Source: Clostridium transplantifaecale
Lineage (GTDB): Bacteria; Bacillota; Clostridia; Lachnospirales; Lachnospiraceae
Assembly: GCF_900626075.1 (NCBI RefSeq)
Contig: NZ_UYZY01000001.1
Coordinates: 1,178,001 to 1,242,000 of the forward strand
Length of the DNA stretch: 64,000 bases
Direction of reading: 5' to 3'
Part shown: piece by piece, positions 25,721 to 33,205 of the stretch
How the letters are laid out: each line of letters begins with the position of its first letter
Position numbering within the stretch: position 1 is the stretch's first letter
Program-made: the position numbers and the translations under genes
The notes under the pieces: generated by a model
Told to the model about the DNA's origin: nothing
The model's database searches: none
The model's input: only the letters and a program-made list of their open reading frames with translations

Positions 25721-26146
25721 TTATGCAACATTGACAATCATCGTTATCGTCGTTCCAACTCCCAGTTCTGTCTGGATATCCATATAATCGGAATATTTTT
25801 TCATATTGGAAAGCCCCATGCCGGCTCCAAAGCCAAGGCTCCTGATCTCATCAGGGGCGGTGGAATATCCCTCCTTCATAGCCAGTTCGATATCGGGAAT
25901 TCCAGGTCCGACATCAGCCAGGACCATCTTTATGGACTCCTGCGACACCTCCACCGTAATATCCCCGCCTTTAGCGTGGATGACCATATTGATCTCTCCC
26001 TCGTACATGGCTATCGCTACTTTTCTTATGGCGCTGGGACTGATGCCCAGTTGTTTTAACTTATTCTTAACATCACTGCTGGCCTCTCCCGCCCTTGTGA
26101 AGTCATCGGGAGATACCTTATACTGCAGTGTAATCACATCATCCAT
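25721..26146 (-). CDS. HATPase anti-sigma-factor-like ATP-binding protein
   Basis: A 141-residue GHKL ATPase of the RsbW/SpoIIAB size class. The N box region is around IRKVAIAMYEGEINMVIHA, G1 is VLADVGPGIPD, and G2 is SLGFGAGMGLSNMKK. There is no histidine-kinase dimerisation domain, so it should act as a serine kinase or anti-factor partner. Its start codon abuts the DRTGG gene stop at 26146. Such proteins recur next to HydS-like genes and could pass a redox signal to a phosphatase such as the SpoIIE protein at 48868-50046. Confidence 0.85.
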   Translation of the reverse strand: MDDVITLQYKVSPDDFTRAGEASSDVKNKLKQLGISPSAIRKVAIAMYEGEINMVIHAKGGDITVEVSQESIKMVLADVGPGIPDIELAMKEGYSTAPDEIRSLGFGAGMGLSNMKKYSDYMDIQTELGVGTTITMIVNVA

Positions 26147-26496
26147 CAGATTGCACCTCCCCGCAGGCCTGCTTCATAGAGCATGCCGCAGGCAGAAAAC
26201 ATCCTGTGTCCCGTCTCCATAATAACAAGGCCGGTCTCCTTTGCCAAATCCAGCATAAGCTGATCCGGCTTCTTACCGCGGACAAAGATAATACAGACGA
26301 TGTCCAGCATCTCGGCCGTCCTGATCACCTGCGGATTGCAGAGTCCGGTCAAAAGAATGGAATGATCCTTGGAAAATGCGAGTACATCACTCATCATATC
26401 TGCGCCGCAGGCAGTTCTCACTTCCCGATCCAGGTATTCTTCCCCAACCAGGACCCTCGCTCCCAGGACCCTGCGTGCGTCTTCTACGGTCATCAT
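26146..26496 (-). CDS. DRTGG-domain protein (first copy)
   Basis: A 116-residue small protein of the same DRTGG-like fold as the one at 23950-24300 (LGARVLVGEEYLDREVRTACGADMMSDVLAF, ILLTGLCNPQVIRTAEMLDI). No catalytic residues are visible. First gene of the leftward hydrogenase-regulatory operon; AGGAGG lies 7 bases before the first of two adjacent ATGs. Role unknown; binding a nucleotide or a partner protein is a guess. Confidence 0.75.
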   Translation of the reverse strand: MMTVEDARRVLGARVLVGEEYLDREVRTACGADMMSDVLAFSKDHSILLTGLCNPQVIRTAEMLDIVCIIFVRGKKPDQLMLDLAKETGLVIMETGHRMFSACGMLYEAGLRGGAI

Positions 26497-26553
26497 AATA
26501 ATTCCTCCTCATCCTCCTGCAAAATTGTTTTATTTTTACAAAGTCCTGTATCT

Positions 26554-26582
26554 AGGATATCATCGTAAATAGGAATTATCAA
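26554..26582 (-). promoter_or_regulatory. Promoter of the hydrogenase-regulatory operon
   Basis: On the minus strand TTGATA (26577-26582) and TATCCT (26554-26559) are 17 bases apart, about 60 bases before the DRTGG start. The divergent hydrogenase operon starts within 100 bases, so the two may be co-regulated from this gap. Confidence 0.45.
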
Positions 26583-26659
26583 CAAAAATATTGTGGATTT
26601 TTCTGTAAGACCATGTTAAACTATTTAAAAAAGTTCAGTAATCATAAGGAGGTTAAAAC

Positions 26660-27154
26660 ATGTCCCACAAAAAAGAAGGCGTATGCTTTACCTGCACTCC
26701 AGAACAGGAGGCCGCTTTAAAGAAAGTCATTGCCGATTTAAAGGACACAGATGGCGCTTTAATGCCTATTCTGCAGCATGCGCAGGAAATCTTCGGTTAT
26801 CTTCCCATCGAAGTGCAGACGATGATTTCCAATGAAACCGGCATTCCCCTTGAAAAGATTTACGGGGTAACCACATTCTATTCGCAATTCTCCCTGCAGC
26901 CCAAAGGCCAGTACCGGGTTTCTGTCTGTCTTGGAACCGCATGTTACGTAAAAGGTTCCGGCGAAATTTTCAAGAAAATCGAAGAACTGCTTGGCATCAC
27001 AAACGGAGAATGCACCCCTGACGGCAAATTTTCACTGGATTCCTGCCGCTGTGTAGGCGCCTGCGGCCTTGCCCCGGTTATGATGATAAATGACGAAGTT
27101 TACGGCAGACTGACTGTGGATGACATCCCGGCCATCCTCGCAAAATATGAATGA
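26660..27154 (+). CDS. hydC: NuoE-like [2Fe-2S] subunit of NAD-linked hydrogenase (HydC)
   Basis: A 164-residue thioredoxin-fold [2Fe-2S] protein. Cluster ligands are in VCLGTACYVKGSG and SLDSCRCVGACGLAP. It corresponds to NuoE of complex I and the HydC subunit of trimeric NAD-dependent, often electron-bifurcating, [FeFe] hydrogenases. It passes electrons between the flavin subunit and the hydrogenase in the cytosol. AGGAGG lies before the ATG. First gene of the structural operon. Confidence 0.92.
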   Translation: MSHKKEGVCFTCTPEQEAALKKVIADLKDTDGALMPILQHAQEIFGYLPIEVQTMISNETGIPLEKIYGVTTFYSQFSLQPKGQYRVSVCLGTACYVKGSGEIFKKIEELLGITNGECTPDGKFSLDSCRCVGACGLAPVMMINDEVYGRLTVDDIPAILAKYE

Positions 27155-27185
27155 CAGTCTAAAAAACGGAAAGTGAAATAAGATT

Positions 27186-27743
27186 ATGATGACGGAATTA
27201 TCACTCAATATCCTGGATGTGGCTGAGAATTCCACAAGAGCCGGCGCAAAACTGGTTCGGATTGCGGTAGAGGCCGATTTTCCATCCGACCTTTTAACCA
27301 TATCAATCTGTGACGACGGCTGCGGCATGAGCGAAGAACAGGTAAGTCAGGTGACGGATCCTTTTTTCACCAGCCGGACCACCCGTAAAGTGGGTCTTGG
27401 CGTCCCTTTCTTCAAATATGCGGCGGAAAGCACGGGCGGAAGTTTCACCATCTCCTCTGTTCCAGGCAGGGGGACCGATGTGACGGCTACCTTTGTTTTA
27501 TCCCATATTGACCGGATGCCCCTCGGCGACATTACCTCAACCATACATACGCTGATTGTCTACCATCCGGATACCGATTTTGTCTACACCTACCGTTATA
27601 ATGAAAAATCATTTACCCTTGACACAAGACAGTTCCGTGAGATTCTCGGAGATCTTCCCTTTGATTCACCGGAAATCTCTTCCTATATAATGGAGTATCT
27701 GACGGAAAACAAACTTGAAACTGACGGCGGCGCCCTCTATTAG
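27186..27743 (+). CDS. HATPase-domain protein in the hydrogenase operon
   Basis: A 185-residue protein with a GHKL ATP-binding fold in its first ~110 residues: N box LNILDVAENSTRAGA, G1 CDDGCGM, and G2 TTRKVGLGVPFFKYAAE. The C-terminal ~70 residues match nothing I recognise. No phospho-acceptor or receiver domain is seen. It sits inside the hydrogenase structural operon between two Fe-S protein genes, a placement common in Clostridia, and could regulate complex assembly or transcription. Confidence 0.82.
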   Translation: MMTELSLNILDVAENSTRAGAKLVRIAVEADFPSDLLTISICDDGCGMSEEQVSQVTDPFFTSRTTRKVGLGVPFFKYAAESTGGSFTISSVPGRGTDVTATFVLSHIDRMPLGDITSTIHTLIVYHPDTDFVYTYRYNEKSFTLDTRQFREILGDLPFDSPEISSYIMEYLTENKLETDGGALY

Positions 27744-27805
27744 GCGTCTTGGAAGCGCGATGAAAAGCGGAGGACTTTTCACCGCCGGCAACGGAGGAAA
27801 AATCT

Positions 27806-28183
27806 ATGAAGAGCCTTGAAGAATTGAAAGCAATCCGTGAAAAGATGCAGAATCAGGTAAACTTACGCGAAGGCGGGGCAGGTTCCACACGTGTCGTAGT
27901 CGGTATGGCTACATGCGGAATCGCAAGCGGCGCAAGACCTGTATTAACCACCCTGTCCAACCTGGTCCAGGAAAAGGGCCTGACGGGCAAAGTCACGGTT
28001 ACCCAGACCGGATGTATCGGCCTCTGCCAGTATGAGCCCATCGTGGAAGTTATGGAGCCCGGCAAAGAAAAAGTTACCTATATTAAGATGAATGCGGAAA
28101 AAGCGGCTGAAGTTGTGGAGCGGCACTTAATCGGCGGCCATCCGGTAGAAAAATATACATTAAATTCAGCAGATATCAAATAA
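27806..28183 (+). CDS. Thioredoxin-like [2Fe-2S] ferredoxin
   Basis: A 125-residue thioredoxin-like [2Fe-2S] protein. Ligands fit VGMATCGIASGARP and TQTGCIGLCQYEP, as in the N-terminal domain of NuoF-type hydrogenase subunits. It is a standalone domain similar to the first ~100 residues of the next gene product. It probably relays electrons within or to the HydABC complex. Confidence 0.88.
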   Translation: MKSLEELKAIREKMQNQVNLREGGAGSTRVVVGMATCGIASGARPVLTTLSNLVQEKGLTGKVTVTQTGCIGLCQYEPIVEVMEPGKEKVTYIKMNAEKAAEVVERHLIGGHPVEKYTLNSADIK

Positions 28184-28198
28184 ACAGGAGGAAGCCAG

Positions 28199-29986
28199 AT
28201 GTATCGTTCACACGTATTAGTCTGCGGAGGAACCGGATGTACTTCTTCCGGCAGCCAGCAGATTATGGAAACCCTAAAAGCTGAAATCGATAAAAACGGC
28301 CTCTCAGAGGAAGTCTGTGTTGTCCAGACAGGATGCCACGGCCTCTGTGCACTTGGTCCGATCATGATTGTTTATCCGGATGCCACCTTCTATGCGATGG
28401 TAAAGAACGAGGATATCCCGGAAATCGTCACCGAACATTTACTGAAGGGCCGTATTGTCACCAGGCTCCTATACAGCGAAACCGTCACACCGGCCGGAAT
28501 CAAAGCCCTGACCGATACGGATTTCTATAAGAAACAGCACAGGATTGCGCTGAGAAACTGCGGTATTATCAATCCTGAAATTATCGAGGAATATATCGGT
28601 ACCGGCGGCTATGAAGCCCTTGGAAAGGTTCTGACCGAGATGACGCCCGATGATGTCATCGAAACGCTTCTTGCCAGCGGACTGCGCGGCCGCGGCGGAG
28701 CCGGTTTCCCGACCGGCCTCAAATGGAAATTGGCGAAGGCCAATGACGCCGACCAGAAGTACGTCTGTTGCAACGCCGACGAGGGCGACCCCGGCGCATT
28801 TATGGACCGTTCCGTATTAGAGGGCGATCCCCACGCGGTACTTGAGGCCATGGCCATTGCAGGCTACGCCATCGGTGCAACACAGGGGTATATTTACGTC
28901 CGGGCCGAGTACCCGATCGCAGTACAGAGGCTTAAGATTGCCATTGCCCAGGCCCGTGAAATGGAGCTTCTCGGCAATGACATTTTCGGAACCGGATTCT
29001 CCTTCGACATCGACCTGCGCCTCGGCGCCGGCGCCTTTGTATGCGGCGAGGAAACGGCCCTTATGACCTCCATCGAGGGCAAACGCGGTGAGCCGAGGCC
29101 AAGACCTCCGTTCCCTGCACAGAAAGGCCTTTTTGGAAAACCGTCCATCTTAAATAACGTTGAGACACTTGCCAACATCCCGCAGATTATCTTAAACGGA
29201 GCCGAGTGGTTCACCTCCATGGGTACGGAGAAATCAAAGGGCACCAAGGTATTCGCCCTGGGCGGCAAGATACATAATACGGGTCTCGTGGAAGTTCCGA
29301 TGGGAACAACGCTCCGCGAAATCGTCGAAGAGATCGGCGGCGGAATCCCGGGCGGCAAGAAATTCAAAGCCGCACAGACGGGCGGACCTTCCGGCGGCTG
29401 CATCCCGGCAGAGCATTTCGATATCCCGATCGACTACGACAACCTGATTTCCATTGGTTCCATGATGGGATCCGGCGGCCTGATTGTCCTGGATGAGGAC
29501 GACTGTATGGTCGACATCGCCAAATTCTTCCTGGAATTCACGGTGGAGGAATCCTGCGGTAAATGTACGCCATGCCGTATAGGCACAAAACGGATGCTGG
29601 AAATACTCACTAAAATTACAAAGGGACAGGCTACGATGGAAGACATCGACAAGCTGGAGGCTCTCTGCTACTACGTTAAGAACAACTCGCTCTGCGGCCT
29701 GGGCCAGACGGCGCCGAACCCGGTGCTCTCCACACTTCATTATTTCCGCGACGAGTATGAAGCGCATATCAAAGAAAAACGCTGTCCGGCAGGCGTATGT
29801 AAGGCTCTCCTCTCTTACGTCATCGACCGTGACAAATGCCGCGGCTGTACGCTCTGCGCCAAGAACTGCCCGGCGGGCGCCATTATCGGAACCGTTAAGA
29901 ACCCGCACATCATTGACACGGAAAAATGTATTAAGTGCGGTGCATGTATGGAAAAATGCCATTTCGGCGCAATTTACAAGAAATAG
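28199..29986 (+). CDS. hydB: NuoF-like flavoprotein subunit of NAD-linked hydrogenase (HydB)
   Basis: A 595-residue flavoprotein. An N-terminal thioredoxin-like [2Fe-2S] domain (residues 1-~100) precedes the FMN/NADH-binding core, with GRGGAGFPTGLKW at about 162 and the ADEGDPGAFMDR segment. The SLBB region and the NuoF [4Fe-4S] site ESCGKCTPCRIGTK (about 450) follow. Two ferredoxin clusters at the C-terminus (CRGCTLCAKNCP, CIKCGACMEKC) are characteristic of HydB. It carries the NAD(H) site and, in bifurcating enzymes, splits electrons between ferredoxin and NAD. Whether this enzyme bifurcates cannot be told from sequence alone. Confidence 0.93.
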   Translation: MYRSHVLVCGGTGCTSSGSQQIMETLKAEIDKNGLSEEVCVVQTGCHGLCALGPIMIVYPDATFYAMVKNEDIPEIVTEHLLKGRIVTRLLYSETVTPAGIKALTDTDFYKKQHRIALRNCGIINPEIIEEYIGTGGYEALGKVLTEMTPDDVIETLLASGLRGRGGAGFPTGLKWKLAKANDADQKYVCCNADEGDPGAFMDRSVLEGDPHAVLEAMAIAGYAIGATQGYIYVRAEYPIAVQRLKIAIAQAREMELLGNDIFGTGFSFDIDLRLGAGAFVCGEETALMTSIEGKRGEPRPRPPFPAQKGLFGKPSILNNVETLANIPQIILNGAEWFTSMGTEKSKGTKVFALGGKIHNTGLVEVPMGTTLREIVEEIGGGIPGGKKFKAAQTGGPSGGCIPAEHFDIPIDYDNLISIGSMMGSGGLIVLDEDDCMVDIAKFFLEFTVEESCGKCTPCRIGTKRMLEILTKITKGQATMEDIDKLEALCYYVKNNSLCGLGQTAPNPVLSTLHYFRDEYEAHIKEKRCPAGVCKALLSYVIDRDKCRGCTLCAKNCPAGAIIGTVKNPHIIDTEKCIKCGACMEKCHFGAIYKK

Positions 29987-30001
29987 AGGAGGAAGAATCA
30001 A

Positions 30002-31750
30002 ATGGCGGATATTACAATTAAAATCAATGGCAGGACAGTTACCGCACCGGCCGGCTCCACTATTCTGGAGGCAGCCCGCCTGGCAGGCATTGAGATTCCT
30101 ACCCTGTGTTTCTTAAAGGAAATCAATGAGATCGGCGCATGCCGCATCTGTGTTGTGGAAGTAAAGGGAGCCAGAACTCTGGTTGCTTCCTGCGTATACC
30201 CAATCAATGAGGGCATGGAGGTGTGGACAAACACGCCTCAGGTGCTGGATTCCAGAAAGAAGACACTGCAGCTTCTCCTCTCCAACCACGAGAGAAAATG
30301 CCTGTCCTGCGTGCGCAGCGCAAATTGCGAACTTCAGGCGCTCTGCCGTGAGCTGGGCGTGGACGATGAAGCTTTTTACGACGGCGAGAAGACACCGTCC
30401 GAGATCGATGACAGCGCAGCCCATATGCTCCGTGACAACAGCAAATGCATCCTGTGCCGCCGCTGCTCGGCAGTCTGCGAGAATGTGCAGGGGATCGGCG
30501 TAATCGGCGCCAATGAGCGCGGTTTTGCAACCAACATCGGTTCCGCATTCAATATGGGACTGGGCGAAACGAGCTGCGTTTCCTGCGGCCAGTGTATTGC
30601 CGTTTGTCCAACAGGAGCACTTCAGGAAAAAGATTTTACAGATAAAGTATTTGCAGCAATTGCCGATCCAACCAAGCATGTCATTGTCCAGACGGCTCCC
30701 GCCGTGCGCGCCGCCCTTGGCGAAGAATTCGGCTATCCGATCGGAACCAATGTGGAAGGAAAGATGGTTTCCGCGCTGAAGATGCTGGGTTTTGACAAGG
30801 TATTCGACACCGATTTCAGCGCCGACTTAACAATTATGGAGGAGGCCCACGAATTCCTTGACCGTGTTCAGAACGGCGGAGTCCTTCCGCTCATCACCTC
30901 CTGTTCACCGGGCTGGATCAAATACTGCGAACACTATTTCCCGGATATGACGGAAAACCTGTCATCCTGCAAATCACCGCAGCAGATGTTCGGCGCCATC
31001 GCGAAGTCCTACTATGCCGAGAAAGCCGGCATTGCCCCCAAAGACATCGTATCGGTCAGCATCATGCCGTGTACGGCCAAAAAATTCGAAATCGGCCGTG
31101 ACGACCAGGATGCCAACGGAATGCCGGATGTGGACATCGCCCTGACAACGAGAGAACTGGCCCGAATGATCCGCAAAGCCGGAATTAAATTTACCACGCT
31201 CGAGGATGACTCCTACGATACACCGATGGGGCTCAGCACCGGCGCCGCCACTATCTTCGGCGCAACGGGCGGCGTTATGGAAGCAGCTCTCCGTACGGCG
31301 GTGGAGACCCTGACCGGGGAAGAATTAAAAGCACTCGACTTTACCGATGTCCGCGGTACGGCAGGCATCAAGGAAGCCACTTACAATGTAGCCGGTATGG
31401 ACGTAAAGGTGGCTGTAGCCTCCGGACTCGGCAATGCCAGAGAACTCCTGAATAAGGTCAAATCAGGCGAGGCCTCTTACCACTTCATCGAGATCATGGG
31501 ATGCCCGGGCGGCTGTGTAAACGGCGGCGGACAGCCCCAGCAGCCGGGCCACGTGCGCAACACCGTCGACATCCGCGGACTGCGCGCAAAGGTGCTTTAC
31601 GACGCCGATAAGGCTAATACAATCCGTAAATCACATGAGAATCCGGCCATTAAGGAACTGTATGCAACTTATCTTGGGGAGCCGGGCAGCGCAAGGGCTC
31701 ATCATTTGCTGCATACGAGTTATGTGAAGAGGCGGATTAACGAGATATAG
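30002..31750 (+). CDS. hydA: [FeFe] hydrogenase catalytic subunit HydA
   Basis: A 582-residue catalytic subunit. It has an N-terminal [2Fe-2S] domain, a His/Cys [4Fe-4S] site (HERKCLSCVRSANC), two ferredoxin clusters (CILCRRCSAVC, CVSCGQCIAVC), and then the H-cluster domain. Motif 2 is MPCTAKKFE (about 355) and motif 3 is EIMGCPGGCVNGGGQP (about 500). Motif 1, at about 299, reads TSCSPGW, whereas the clostridial enzyme CpI has TSCCPGW. The reaction is H2 evolution or oxidation coupled to NADH and probably ferredoxin. It ends the operon, followed by a terminator hairpin at 31854. Confidence 0.94.
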   Translation: MADITIKINGRTVTAPAGSTILEAARLAGIEIPTLCFLKEINEIGACRICVVEVKGARTLVASCVYPINEGMEVWTNTPQVLDSRKKTLQLLLSNHERKCLSCVRSANCELQALCRELGVDDEAFYDGEKTPSEIDDSAAHMLRDNSKCILCRRCSAVCENVQGIGVIGANERGFATNIGSAFNMGLGETSCVSCGQCIAVCPTGALQEKDFTDKVFAAIADPTKHVIVQTAPAVRAALGEEFGYPIGTNVEGKMVSALKMLGFDKVFDTDFSADLTIMEEAHEFLDRVQNGGVLPLITSCSPGWIKYCEHYFPDMTENLSSCKSPQQMFGAIAKSYYAEKAGIAPKDIVSVSIMPCTAKKFEIGRDDQDANGMPDVDIALTTRELARMIRKAGIKFTTLEDDSYDTPMGLSTGAATIFGATGGVMEAALRTAVETLTGEELKALDFTDVRGTAGIKEATYNVAGMDVKVAVASGLGNARELLNKVKSGEASYHFIEIMGCPGGCVNGGGQPQQPGHVRNTVDIRGLRAKVLYDADKANTIRKSHENPAIKELYATYLGEPGSARAHHLLHTSYVKRRINEI

Positions 31751-31853
31751 ATTGACGGAATATAGATTAACAGAATATAGTTTTGCAGAATCGTCTGATT
31801 CAGTTCAGCATCAGCCATATCCGCGCTTCCCTCAAAAGCGGCGGTTATAAATA

Positions 31854-31884
31854 GGGCAGGTACACTTTTATGGTGTGCCTGCCC
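31854..31884 (+). terminator. Hairpin terminator after hydA
   Basis: GGGCAGGTACAC (31854-31865) pairs with GTGTGCCTGCCC (31873-31884) around a 7-base loop. The following T-tract is weak (TCTCCTT). Confidence 0.65.
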
Positions 31885-31928
31885 TCTCCTTATGTGTGGG
31901 ATAGGGATTTGATTGAGAAATGAGGACG

Positions 31929-32210
31929 CCGCCGTCAGGCCGGGGACCGGGGTGGTGAGGGGGATCGATGAGTCTTTCGTCCCGGGCGTCAGATTGTCGC
32001 GGGCGGGGAATCCGGGCAGAAAAAGTTCCTGCGGGAAACGCTTGCGCTCGTTGGAGTACATTGGTACTAACCTCGAAAAGACCTCGGTAAGTACCAATGA
32101 ACTCCCAGGTTCCCTCCGGAATCTTTTTCTCCCTTCTTCCCCGCAGGAAGGTTATGGCCGGGACGAAAGACTCCGCGAAGATAGCGGCCCGGCCCCCGGC
32201 CTGCGGCGGC
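31929..32210. repeat. Long imperfect hairpin 1 of the composite repeat
   Basis: Nested arms: GCCGCCGTCAGGCCGGGG (from 31929) with its near-complement ending at 32210; AGTCTTTCGTCCCGG (31971-31985) with CCGGGACGAAAGACT (32158-32172), perfect over 15 bases; CATTGGTACT (32059-32068) with AGTACCAATG (32090-32099), extended by GGAGT/ACTCC. The whole can fold into one ~280-base rod. Confidence 0.8.
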
Positions 32211-32757
32211 TGATCTGTCCTTTTTCTTCAATGGGGGAGGCACTTACCGCTGCCACTACGTTGCTCTGGATGCCTGAAAGCTACATTCTGTTCACTATGA
32301 GACTATGAAAACTTGTAATCTTATAATCTTAGACTGTTTATTCTGATACTCTTTTTATGCAGCCCAGGATATCGTCAGAATGTAAAATAGTTATGACTAT
32401 ATCGCGGCCGCGACAATACCACCTCCACACTTGACGAAAGAGACAATCAGCCCCTGAAGCCGGCGGACGGCTGCCCGGCCCCCGGCCTGCGGCGGCTGAT
32501 CTGTCCTATTTCTTCAATGGGGGGAGGCGCTTGTCGCTGCCACTACGTTTCTCTGGATCACTGAAAACTACATCCTGTTCGCTATGAGACTATGTAAACT
32601 TATAATCTTATAATCTTAGAGTGTTTATTTTGATACTCTTTTAATGCAACCCAAGATATCATCAGAATGTAAAAGAATCACGACTATATCGTGGCCGCGA
32701 CAATACCACCTCCACACTTGACGAAAGAGACAATCAGCCCCTGAAGCCGGCGGACGG
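32187..32757. repeat. Tandem duplication of a ~285-base unit
   Basis: Copy one is 32187-32470 and copy two is 32473-32757. They align along their whole length with scattered substitutions and one extra G in copy two. Both begin GCCCGGCCCCCGGCCTGCGG and end AAGCCGGCGGACGG. The middle is AT-rich and the ends are GC-rich. Confidence 0.9.
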
Positions 32758-33005
32758 GGCAATACCTTCGCTGAGTCTTCAGTCCCGCCGACAACCTGGC
32801 CGGGGAAGGAAGGAGAAAACTTTCCGAAGGGAGACCTTGGAATCCGCCGGTGCTTGCTGAGGTTTCTCACGAAGCTAGCATCCGCTGCGCATTCCACAAG
32901 CGGAAGCGAGTCCCCGTAGGAATTTTTTCTCCTGGATTCCCCCTCACCACACCCTACTAACCGGGACTGAAGACTCATAAACAACCTCCCACTCCCCCGT
33001 CCGCC
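32749..33005. repeat. Long imperfect hairpin 2 of the composite repeat
   Basis: GGCGGACGGGG (32749-32759) pairs with CCCCGTCCGCC (32995-33005), and TGAGTCTTCAGTCCCG (32772-32787) pairs perfectly over 16 bases with 32962-32977. The inner arms are similar in kind to hairpin 1 (GAGTCTTTCGTCCCG versus GAGTCTTCAGTCCCG), so the two hairpins appear related. Confidence 0.8.
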
Positions 33006-33074
33006 GTCTTACAGAGGCGTCCTCGCATCTCAATTAAATCCCTATTCAGCTGAACTATACAGATCATTCCCTGA

Positions 33075-33157
33075 CTAATTAACTATAACCTTATTCCTAA
33101 CAGCTATAAGGTTATAGTCAATTAGCATTATACTTTTTGCACAAATAAGTATATAAT
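33075..33157 (+). promoter_or_regulatory. Glutamine synthetase promoter with 20-base dyad operator
   Basis: Arms at 33075-33094 and 33106-33125 match as an inverted repeat with one mismatch (core ACTATAACCTTAT), spaced by 11 bases. TATAAT lies at 33152-33157. There is no good -35, as expected for an activated or MerR-like promoter. The dyad does not match the GlnR/TnrA consensus TGTnA-N7-TnACA. Confidence 0.5.
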
Positions 33158-33205
33158 ATTATTAAAAATATAGCAAAAAAACACAAACAGCAAAGGAGAT
33201 GTCTT

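Larger units (their letters stand above)
31901..33045. repeat. Gene-free composite repeat with inverted ends, two long hairpins and a tandem duplication
   Basis: The ends are a 30-base inverted pair, 31901-31930 and 33016-33045, with 26 of 30 positions matching (ATAGGGATTT...GAGGACGCC). Between them lie hairpin 1 (31929-32210), two tandem ~285-base units, and hairpin 2 (32749-33005). A further copy of the left end starts at 63914. There is no convincing open frame, since all stretches run through the palindromes. It has no transposase and matches no RNA family I know. It is best described as an undescribed, dispersed, non-coding element, possibly MITE-like or encoding a structured RNA. Confidence 0.8.

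Noticed and set aside
29234..30001. Open frame of 255 codons antisense to hydB
   Set aside because: It lies entirely within the conserved flavoprotein gene and has no ribosome binding site.
31913..32308. Open frame of 131 codons on the plus strand inside the composite repeat
   Set aside because: It runs through both arms of hairpin 1, has no ribosome binding site, and its composition follows the palindrome rather than codon use.
32187..32757. Possible CRISPR-like array
   Set aside because: There are only two long adjacent copies with no short repeats and spacers, and no cas genes are nearby.
32625..32984. Open frame of 119 codons on the minus strand over hairpin 2
   Set aside because: Same reasons: it crosses the second tandem unit and the hairpin and resembles no protein.
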